A stretch of 10,500 nucleotides of DNA from an uncultured Eubacteriales bacterium (lineage in GTDB: Bacteria > Bacillota_A > Clostridia > Christensenellales > Aristaeellaceae): contig CACYNZ010000108.1 in NCBI GenBank assembly GCA_902775835.1, positions 1 through 10,500 of the forward strand, written 5' to 3'. This document shows, in pieces, positions 1-5,162 of this stretch. Positions within the stretch are counted from its first letter, which is position 1. Every line of letters starts with the position of its first letter. Under the pieces are notes generated by a model. It saw nothing but the letters and a program-made list of their open reading frames with translations, made no database searches and was not told where the DNA came from. The position numbers were made by a program, and so were the translations under genes.

Positions 1-469
1 GGTTCAGCCCCGTATCCTGGATATGCCAGCCCTGATACCGGATAAAGCTGTCATGGAGGGGGACACCAGTAGGACCGATGATCCGCAGATCACTGTGCAC
101 AAGCACAGGTGTTCCTGGCGCGAGCTCAGACTCGGCTTCCTGCATCCGGGACATGCAGGCCTCCAGGCGTCGGGGATGCCAGACGTCATCCTGATCACAG
201 AATGCGGTATACCCCTGCGCCTCCCTGAGGAGGGAAAAGAAGTTTCCGGACGCGCCGAGATGGCTGCCGGGGGAAAGAAGATGAAAGCGGCTGTCACCGC
301 AGCAGACGTTCGCGAGATATTCCGGCGTTCCGTCTGTGGACAGGTCGTCCCGCATGAGGACCTGGAAATCATCGAAGGTCTGAGATTGAAGCGAGGCGAT
401 AAGATCGGGAAGATAAGTGATTCCGTTGTAGGTGGCCAGAAGGATGGTGATCACCAGCGAAGCCCCCAT
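1..469 (-). CDS. Family 2 glycosyltransferase (rhamnosyltransferase-like), C-terminus outside window
   Basis: I translated this frame by hand; it is open from position 469 to the left edge (156 residues visible, no stop). It is a GT-A fold family 2 glycosyltransferase. The N-terminal strand ends in ATYNG (residues 12-16), followed by RDDLSTDGT (40-48), the nucleotide-sugar binding region, and DQDDVW (92-97), a signature common in Gram-positive rhamnosyltransferases of the RgpB/EpsE kind. The expected role is transfer of a sugar, possibly rhamnose, from a nucleotide donor to a growing surface polysaccharide on the cytoplasmic face of the membrane. With the ATG at 469 the gene overlaps the preceding glycosyltransferase by 19 bases. 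A GTG at 454 is an attractive alternative: it forms a 4-base GTGA overlap with the upstream stop, sits 8 bases after GGGGG, and gives the family-typical start MITILLATYNG. Either way, translation is probably coupled to the upstream gene. Donor and acceptor cannot be told from sequence. Confidence 0.9.
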   Translation of the reverse strand, partial: MGASLVITILLATYNGITYLPDLIASLQSQTFDDFQVLMRDDLSTDGTPEYLANVCCGDSRFHLLSPGSHLGASGNFFSLLREAQGYTAFCDQDDVWHPRRLEACMSRMQEAESELAPGTPVLVHSDLRIIGPTGVPLHDSFIRYQGWHIQDTGLN

Positions 470-1221
470 TTCCAGAAAAACTTGAGGGCGGAAGTGATAT
501 GCCAGATTCGCTGCTTCAGGTGATGGGCACTGTCCCGGTGCCAGTCGTGAACGACATGCATATCGGGATGGTAGACAATGCGTCCCTCCCTGAGTGCCTT
601 CAGGCTTAGATCGCTGTCTTCCAGATAGAGGAAATACCGGGGATCAAATCCTTTGAGCCGGCGGAAGGCATGGGTCCGGATGAGAAGAAAGCATCCGGTG
701 GCGAAGTCTACATCGATAGGCTCAGTGATCTGTTCTCCGGCCATGGTATAGTCTGCGCGCCACTGACGGAAACGCTCGCCGGAATGTTCAAAAAGACCGC
801 CCATAAGATAGCGGACTGACGGCCGCTTCCGGGGAAGCAGCTGTTCAGTGCCGTCCCGGTTGAAAACTTTTGGGGAGAGAATCACGACATCCGGATGGGC
901 GTCCATGTAGGCAACCATCTGTTTGATCAGGTCGGGTTCAAACATGATGTCCGGGTTGATCAGCAGGTGATACTGGCTTTTCAGCATGGGCAGAACGATG
1001 TTATTGCCTCTTCCGAAACCCAGATTCCGTTTCTGGGGAAAATAATGCGCATCCGGGCAGTGGATGCGTACTGCTTCGAAAGCTCTGGACTGCGGCTTGT
1101 TGTCCACCACATACAGTTCAATCTTCTCTTCCGATTTTGCGATGCAGCGGGCGGTGCTACCCACGGTGGCAGTGGATTCATACAGGACTAGACATGCGGA
1201 AACACGGGGATCGCCGAGCAT
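451..1221 (-). CDS. Family 2 glycosyltransferase (WbbL/rhamnosyltransferase-like)
   Basis: A complete 256-residue GT-A glycosyltransferase of family 2. Visible motifs are VVDN (38-41) at the nucleotide-binding strand, NLGFGRGNN (66-74), the DXD-like NPD (89-91), ATGCFLLIR (174-182), and GFDPRYFLYLEDSD (191-204), where the ED pair is the usual catalytic-base region. This pattern is typical of dTDP-rhamnosyl transferases such as WbbL/RfbF, which act on lipid-linked intermediates of cell-wall or capsular polysaccharide; rhamnose as donor is an inference. The length is near the short end for the family, which often has 280-320 residues. The ATG at 1221 is supported by AAAGGAG (1228-1234), 6 bases upstream. 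It is the first gene of a minus-strand operon, with a sigma-A promoter at 1322-1350, and its stop (TGA, 453-451) lies inside the next glycosyltransferase gene. No membrane helix is evident; the C-terminal LKFFWKWGLRW is amphipathic and basic and could contact the membrane. Confidence 0.93.
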   Translation of the reverse strand: MLGDPRVSACLVLYESTATVGSTARCIAKSEEKIELYVVDNKPQSRAFEAVRIHCPDAHYFPQKRNLGFGRGNNIVLPMLKSQYHLLINPDIMFEPDLIKQMVAYMDAHPDVVILSPKVFNRDGTEQLLPRKRPSVRYLMGGLFEHSGERFRQWRADYTMAGEQITEPIDVDFATGCFLLIRTHAFRRLKGFDPRYFLYLEDSDLSLKALREGRIVYHPDMHVVHDWHRDSAHHLKQRIWHITSALKFFWKWGLRW

Positions 1222-1321
1222 GGAACTCTCCTTTGCGTGTCTGAATTACTGTGCCAGAACGGGAAAAAAGAAATCCGTTTCCTTTGCCAGAAACGGGTCA
1301 AATGCAGAATTCGGCAGAACC

Positions 1322-1350
1322 ATTATAGTCAAAAGAGACAGGGAAAACAA
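1322..1350 (-). promoter_or_regulatory. Sigma-A promoter of the glycosyltransferase operon
   Basis: Read on the minus strand, a perfect TATAAT (1327-1322) follows TTGTTT (1350-1345) after exactly 17 bases. The -35 element matches the consensus only at TTG. Transcription would start near 1315 and leave a leader of about 95 bases before the ATG at 1221. The -35 element lies inside a 16-base palindrome (1343-1358), so a repressor could block it. Position and spacing fit well; this is prediction from consensus only. Confidence 0.7.
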
Positions 1351-1358
1351 CTGTTTTC
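1343..1358. promoter_or_regulatory. Operator-like palindrome over the -35 element
   Basis: GAAAACAACTGTTTTC has two perfect 7-base arms (GAAAACA and TGTTTTC) around a 2-base centre. It covers the whole -35 element of the minus-strand promoter and ends 17 bases before the extended -10 element of the plus-strand promoter, so one bound dimer could affect both divergent units. I do not recognise the binding protein, and no regulator gene is visible nearby. AT-rich palindromes of this size can arise by chance, so the functional call is tentative. Confidence 0.4.
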
Positions 1359-1374
1359 TTTTTAAGGGCCGCTG

Positions 1375-1383
1375 TGGTATACT
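1375..1383 (+). promoter_or_regulatory. Probable extended -10 promoter facing the NYN/LOTUS operon
   Basis: TGGTATACT is a TG-N extended -10 element with TATACT (5 of 6 matches to TATAAT). No good -35 is seen at the right distance (TTTCTT at 1355-1360), which is acceptable for extended -10 promoters. The predicted start is near 1390, at the first bases of a second palindrome (1390-1405). It is the only convincing plus-strand promoter I found upstream of the 1849 gene, so it is the best candidate to drive the seven-gene run. Confidence 0.5.
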
Positions 1384-1389
1384 CATTTT

Positions 1390-1405
1390 TGTATCGTATG
1401 ATACA
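1390..1405. promoter_or_regulatory. Operator-like palindrome at the predicted transcription start
   Basis: TGTATCGTATGATACA has perfect 6-base arms (TGTATC/GATACA) around a 4-base centre. It lies 6 bases after the TATACT element, directly over the expected start site, a classic place for a repressor. The regulator is not recognised. In RNA it could also form a weak hairpin at the extreme 5' end of the leader. Confidence 0.4.
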
Positions 1406-1848
1406 GACAGGCCGTATGATTGGGAAAGAATCCTTTTATCCGGACCGTACAGTCCGGCTCTGTCCCTGCTGCTCAAAATCCCGGTCTGCGCAGTTCTGCA
1501 CAGGACCGGCATGCTTTCTGTGATTTTCTGTCCGGACCGGGCACCGCCCCGGCTGCGGAACAGAAGGATCATGGAAAGGAAAAAGCAGGGACGCACGGTT
1601 CCGGCTGAGCAGGCGGTGAATGCCGGCAGGCCGGAAATGGACAACGGCTCCGGAAGGAAAAGGATTCCTGGCGGAAAGAGACAAACCTGCGGATATTGTC
1701 TTTCTTCGACTGAGTATGAAAAACTGCGGCTGCTGATGCAAGAAAGGCGGAGACGTGACGCATGGCGTTTCGGAATTCGTCAGGTACGGCGGTGCCTGGA
1801 CCGGCGGTGAGGTTCTGACGGCGTCCGCTGAAGAAAGGATCTGAATGG
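1390..1848 (+). other. Long gene-poor leader region with possible hairpins
   Basis: Together with 1222-1389, this is the only stretch of more than 300 bases without a convincing gene. Possible hairpins are CCGGAC/GTCCGG (1440-1457, 6 bp), CCGGG/CCCGG (1537-1552, 5 bp) and AGAGACAA/TTGTCTTT (1677-1703, 8 bp with one G-U, 11-base loop). The word GGACCG recurs at 1442, 1503, 1534 and 1798, and TCCGGACCG occurs twice (1439 and 1531). An open frame at 1571-1810 could encode a 79-residue Arg-rich peptide with CGYC, but its start has only a close-set AGAAGG and it resembles nothing I know. No known riboswitch was recognised. The region may be an untranslated regulatory leader or a decayed small gene. 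Confidence 0.4.
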
Positions 1849-1856
1849 TTGAGTAA
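1845..1856 (+). promoter_or_regulatory. Start region with three-codon minicistron overlapping a TTG start
   Basis: AAAGGA (1834-1839) serves the TTG start at 1849 with 9 bases of spacing. The same ribosome site also faces an ATG at 1845 with 5 bases of spacing; that ATG reads only three codons (Met-Val-Glu) and stops at TAA 1854-1856, overlapping the beginning of the real gene. The arrangement is directly visible; a role in limiting or coupling translation is inference. Confidence 0.35.
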
Positions 1857-2853
1857 GTATGCAGTCTTTGTGGACCTGGAAAACTGCGGCGCAAAAGTGG
1901 CAACGCTGAACAGTATTCTGGAAAAGGTCAAGATCCGGGGAGATATCCTTCTCGGACGTGTGTATGGGTATACAGACAGGTTTTCGGATCTCAAGGAGAT
2001 CCTGCTGAGCAACACGTTTTCTGTTGTGCCTTCCATTCGCTATGGAATCGCGCAGAAAAACAACGCGGACATCCAGCTGGTCGTGGATGCCCTGGAAGTT
2101 GCTTACACCAATCCGCTGATTGATTCCTTCTGCATCGTATCCGGTGACAGCGATTACATGCCGCTGGTGGGACGGCTGAAGGGCATGGGCAAGTATGTGC
2201 TGGGCATTTCACGTTCGGAAGCTGCCAGCAATATTTTCATCAATGCCTGCAATGAGTTCCAGTTTCTGGAAAGCATGGGCGGCCGCAGCGTGCCCACTGC
2301 TCCGTCTTCCCGCAAGCAGAAGCAGACCGCCCAGAGCGATGAAATGAAGGATCTGAGCGAGCTGAACAAGCTGGTGCTGAGCGTGTGCGAAGAGCAGTCG
2401 GATACCGGCGAAATGTACGCTTCAGAACTGAAGAGCGTTGTGATCCGTCTTCGTCCTGATTTCAATGAAAAGAATTACGGATGCGCCACATTCTACAAGC
2501 TGCTTCAGAAACTGTCGCAGAAATTCGGGGATTTCCGCGTGAAGAACGACAACTTCAATGTCATGGTGTCTCTGCAGAACCATGCGGAGGATTCCCAGGA
2601 GCCGGTCCCGCAGCTGACCCGTGAGAACTGGAAGGAAGCCTTTGAGACACAGCTCCAGGCGTACAAGGAGGGCGGTTTTGACCGGATCAATCCGTCAATT
2701 CTCAAAGCGGATATTCTGACCACATATCCTGATTTCAATGAACGCAATATCGGGTTCAAGCGTTTCTCCGATGTCATGAAGCAGCTGGAGAAAGACGGTC
2801 TGGTGGAAGTGGAAATGGATGAGCAGAAGACCATGCTGGTCAAGCTGCTCTGA
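1849..2853 (+). CDS. NYN (PIN-like) domain protein with two OST-HTH/LOTUS domains; putative RNase
   Basis: A 334-residue protein. Residues 1-142 form a NYN/LabA-type PIN-like nuclease domain: VFVDLEN (6-12), NNADIQLVVDAL (71-82) and VSGDSDYMPLV (97-107) supply the expected metal-binding acids D9, D74, D100 and D102, with N12. After a polar linker (about 146-168) come two winged-helix OST-HTH/LOTUS modules, about 169-242 and 258-334, each with the family block PDFNE(K/R)N.G...F (203-215 and 294-306). Such proteins are predicted cytoplasmic, metal-dependent RNases in which the LOTUS modules bind RNA; the substrate is unknown. The TTG start at 1849 is required because the first strand with D9 begins at once and an upstream ATG at 1845 leads to a stop. 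It is the first gene of the plus-strand run and is followed 22 bases later by an HD hydrolase. All key acids are present, so it is probably active. Confidence 0.92.
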   Translation: MSKYAVFVDLENCGAKVATLNSILEKVKIRGDILLGRVYGYTDRFSDLKEILLSNTFSVVPSIRYGIAQKNNADIQLVVDALEVAYTNPLIDSFCIVSGDSDYMPLVGRLKGMGKYVLGISRSEAASNIFINACNEFQFLESMGGRSVPTAPSSRKQKQTAQSDEMKDLSELNKLVLSVCEEQSDTGEMYASELKSVVIRLRPDFNEKNYGCATFYKLLQKLSQKFGDFRVKNDNFNVMVSLQNHAEDSQEPVPQLTRENWKEAFETQLQAYKEGGFDRINPSILKADILTTYPDFNERNIGFKRFSDVMKQLEKDGLVEVEMDEQKTMLVKLL

Positions 2854-2875
2854 GACAAAGGCGGGTGCTCGGTCC

Positions 2876-3463
2876 ATGAATGCAGGAATGAACAGAACAG
2901 AGGCAATGGCGCTCCTGAGAACGTATAACCAGGAGCCGTTCCATATCCAGCACGCTCTGACAGTGGAAGCGGTGATGGAATACTTTGCGAAGCAGAATGA
3001 TCCGGAAAACGTGGAATTTTGGAAGACCGCAGGCCTTCTTCACGATCTGGACTTTGAAAAGTGGCCGGATGAGCACTGCATAAAGTGCGTAGGTCTTTTG
3101 AAGGATGCAGGCGCAACTCCGGAACTGATCCGGGCAGTGTGCTGCCATGGCTACGGGCTGTGCGTAGATATCCGGCCTGAAATGGAAATGGAAAAGATTC
3201 TGTTTGCCACAGACGAGCTGACGGGCCTGATCGGCGCTACCGCACGGATGCGGCCGAGTCAGTCCTGCACGGACATGGAGCTGAGCAGCCTGAAGAAGAA
3301 GTTCAAGGACAAGCGCTTTGCGGCAGGCTGCTCCCGGGATGTGATCCGCCAGGGGGCAGAACTGCTTGGCTGGGAGCTTGATGAACTGCTGATGCAGACC
3401 CTTTCAGCCATGGCGGCCAGTGAGGAAACCGTCAGGGAACAGATGCAGGAAATGGGCATCTGA
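2876..3463 (+). CDS. HD-domain metal-dependent hydrolase
   Basis: A 195-residue HD-superfamily protein. The metal ligands expected for the fold are H26 (HIQHAL), the H56-D57 pair in AGLLHDLDFEKWPDEH, H67, H91 (CCHGYG) and D113 (FATDELTGLI). The C-terminal half carries the stretch MRPSQSC...LKKKFKDKRFAAG, seen in a widespread but functionally uncharacterised Bacillota HD family. Members of the superfamily are phosphohydrolases of nucleotides or cyclic nucleotides; the substrate here is unknown. I chose the ATG at 2876. It follows the NYN gene stop by 22 bases and has AAAGGCGGG (2857-2865) upstream. A longer frame from 2819 would overlap the previous gene without a ribosome site, and an ATG at 2888 is a weaker alternative. 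No membrane segment is seen, so the protein should be cytoplasmic. Co-transcription with the NYN/LOTUS gene is likely and hints at a link to RNA or nucleotide turnover, which is inference. Confidence 0.88.
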   Translation: MNAGMNRTEAMALLRTYNQEPFHIQHALTVEAVMEYFAKQNDPENVEFWKTAGLLHDLDFEKWPDEHCIKCVGLLKDAGATPELIRAVCCHGYGLCVDIRPEMEMEKILFATDELTGLIGATARMRPSQSCTDMELSSLKKKFKDKRFAAGCSRDVIRQGAELLGWELDELLMQTLSAMAASEETVREQMQEMGI

Positions 3464-3489
3464 TCACGGATAGAGGAGGAACGCAGGAG

Positions 3490-4029
3490 ATGAAATATAT
3501 ACGGCGGTTGCTGATGTATCTTTCGTCGCGCCTGTTTGTCCTGGTTCTGATTGTCAGCCTGTGCGTTGTTTCTTTCTATTATGCCATGAATGTGACCAAT
3601 ATGCAGATTATTCTGAAGGATGGCATGGCCAAGCGGGCACAGGTGGTCATGGGCATGACCGATGTCTCTGAACTGTCAAGCTACTTTCAGAGCGTATATC
3701 TTGGATCGGACCCCGCCATTCAGACCGCGCTGAACGGGGAGTCTGCCTACCGGGACTATAATATCCGGGGTATCGACCATCGGATCGAAATGGGATTCGT
3801 ATGGGTCTGGCCATGGGATGAAACGTGCCGTGTACAGATTGTGGAACGGATTCCCAGGATTGATGGACGGATCAAGGGCGACCGGGCAGAGGAGGCAGTG
3901 GCTGTCTATGGACAAAGCGCTGTCTATCCGCCAGCCTGGCAGAGTGCGCGTTACAGCGTGACTATGGTCAGGGAAAGCGGACAGTGGCACATCAAGGCCC
4001 TGGTCATGCAGGAAATTCTAGAAGACTGA
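3490..4029 (+). CDS. Membrane-anchored protein of unknown function
   Basis: A 179-residue protein I cannot assign to a named family. It starts with a short basic segment (KYIRR), then one strong hydrophobic helix (about residues 14-33), followed by an extracytoplasmic-looking domain. It has no lipobox, so it is an N-terminally anchored membrane protein or carries an uncleaved signal. The exposed part contains a Trp-rich strand (FVWVWPWDE) followed by a Val/Ile-Glu-Arg strand and ends with VTMVRESGQWHIKALVMQEIL. The closing strand pattern ending in GQWHI resembles NTF2-like/DUF4829-type accessory domains, but this is only a suggestion. The start is well supported by GGAGG (3475-3479), 10 bases upstream. 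The gene is 26 bases after the HD hydrolase and 18 bases before the alpha/beta hydrolase, so it is probably co-transcribed with both. Confidence 0.8.
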   Translation: MKYIRRLLMYLSSRLFVLVLIVSLCVVSFYYAMNVTNMQIILKDGMAKRAQVVMGMTDVSELSSYFQSVYLGSDPAIQTALNGESAYRDYNIRGIDHRIEMGFVWVWPWDETCRVQIVERIPRIDGRIKGDRAEEAVAVYGQSAVYPPAWQSARYSVTMVRESGQWHIKALVMQEILED

Positions 4030-4047
4030 GCGGAGGAATCGGCAAAA

Positions 4048-5106
4048 ATGCAAAAACCGGTCAGGAACAGCCGGACGCGTATCAATGTGCGCCAGAACCA
4101 TGCAGGCATGGTGGATTCAGAAAATGTCAAGGGAACGCTGTCCCCCTCGGGGATGGTCCGATCTGAACACTATGCGGAAACCATGGAAAACACAGTCCTG
4201 CCTTACAACAGGGCGCATGAAAATGTCAGGGAGATCGCGGGAGCGGATGGGAAAAGCCTGTATACCTGCTGCTATATGGCGGATATGCCGCGCGCAACGG
4301 TTGTGATCGTGCATGGCTTTACGGAAAATGCGTTCAAGTATTCGGAAATCATCCATTCTCTTCTGCGCAACGGATATAATGTGCTGATCTATGATCAGCG
4401 GGGCCATGGACGCTCCTGGCGTGATCCCGCAGTCAAGGGAACGGACCTTACGCATGTGGAACGGTTCGAAGAATATGTGGAAGATCTGGAGCACGTGCTT
4501 GCCTGCATGCTTCCGGAGCTGACAAAGCCATATTACCTGTTTTCCCATTCCATGGGCGGTGCGGTGTCTGCCCTGTACCTGGAAAAGGGCGGGGAAGTGT
4601 TTTCAAAAGCGATTCTGTCTTCACCCATGATCGCGCCGGCAACGGGCGGGATTCCCGCCGCTGTATGCCGTACCCTCTGTCAGGGTGCGAGAATGGCCGG
4701 CAGGGGCAGGGAAAAGGTGTTCATTTCCAGCGGATACACAGGACCGGAAGACTTTGAAACCAGCTGTACTACCGGGCGTGAGCGGTTTGCCTGGTACGAT
4801 CAGAAGCGTCAGGAGGAAGTGCTTTTCAGGAATTCGTCCCCGACGTACGGATGGACTGCCGAGTCCCTGGCTGTAACGGGAAAAATCCTCAAACCCGGGG
4901 CGGTGGAAAACATCCGGATTCCGGTACGCGTCTATTCCGCAGAACTGGATGGCACTGTTCTGAATCCGCCGCAGAAGGTTTTTGCCGGACGCCTCCGGCA
5001 CGGGTCCATTGAAACCGTGGAGGGCGCCAAGCATGAGATTTACCGCTCCACAGATGAAGTGGTCTTTGCCTGGTGGGATTCTGTTCTCCGGTATTTTGAA
5101 TCCTAA
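4048..5106 (+). CDS. Alpha/beta hydrolase, lysophospholipase/monoacylglycerol lipase-like
   Basis: A 352-residue serine hydrolase of the S33/PldB-like (Hydrolase_4) group. Visible parts are the oxyanion strand VVIVHGFTEN (85-94), YDQRGHGRS (115-123), the nucleophile elbow FSHSMGG with Ser168, the acid in AELDGTVLN (Asp301) and the catalytic His in GAKHEIY (His329). Family members cleave acyl esters of lysophospholipids or monoacylglycerols; the actual substrate is unknown. The ATG at 4048 has GGAGG (4032-4036), 11 bases upstream. This gives roughly 45 residues more than usual before the first core strands, and that extension is polar and basic with no signal peptide, so a cytoplasmic location is likely. 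A start at Met46 (4183) would match the usual family start but lacks a good ribosome site. The gene lies 18 bases after the anchored unknown protein, and a perfect hairpin (5114-5138) follows its stop. Confidence 0.9.
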   Translation: MQKPVRNSRTRINVRQNHAGMVDSENVKGTLSPSGMVRSEHYAETMENTVLPYNRAHENVREIAGADGKSLYTCCYMADMPRATVVIVHGFTENAFKYSEIIHSLLRNGYNVLIYDQRGHGRSWRDPAVKGTDLTHVERFEEYVEDLEHVLACMLPELTKPYYLFSHSMGGAVSALYLEKGGEVFSKAILSSPMIAPATGGIPAAVCRTLCQGARMAGRGREKVFISSGYTGPEDFETSCTTGRERFAWYDQKRQEEVLFRNSSPTYGWTAESLAVTGKILKPGAVENIRIPVRVYSAELDGTVLNPPQKVFAGRLRHGSIETVEGAKHEIYRSTDEVVFAWWDSVLRYFES

Positions 5107-5113
5107 TGTCAGA

Positions 5114-5143
5114 TGCAGACTGAAGTGTTCAGTCTGCACTTTT
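5114..5143 (+). terminator. Intra-operon hairpin, possible weak terminator
   Basis: TGCAGACTGAA (5114-5124) and TTCAGTCTGCA (5128-5138) form a perfect 11-bp stem with a 3-base GTG loop, followed by C and four T residues (5140-5143). This resembles a rho-independent terminator with a short U tract. It begins 8 bases after the alpha/beta hydrolase stop and ends before the eutH ribosome site, so it may partly end transcription, stabilise the upstream message, or separate two expression units. No clear promoter was found between it and eutH. Confidence 0.5.
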
Positions 5144-5162
5144 CAGGAAGGAAAGAATCGGC

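Noticed and set aside
4..372. Open minus-strand frame of 122 codons near the left edge
   Set aside because: It is a shadow of the glycosyltransferase frame that I could translate through the same bases with ATYNG and DQDDVW motifs; its own product is Ser/Arg/Pro-rich without recognisable domains.
1064..1570. Upstream part of a long plus-strand frame reaching 1810
   Set aside because: Its first part runs antisense through the glycosyltransferase gene and then across both predicted promoters, so only the section after 1571 was considered, and only weakly.
1246..1644. Minus-strand frame of 132 codons upstream of the glycosyltransferase promoter
   Set aside because: It spans both promoter elements and both palindromes, has no good ribosome site, and its product lacks any family-like pattern.
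1677..1703. Hairpin AGAGACAA/TTGTCTTT as a plus-strand terminator
   Set aside because: The stem is AT-rich with an 11-base loop, and the following bases are not a clean T tract; there is no upstream gene to end.
2819..2875. Longer start for the HD hydrolase at ATG 2819
   Set aside because: It would overlap the NYN/LOTUS coding region, has no ribosome site, and adds 19 residues without family similarity; ATG 2876 is better.
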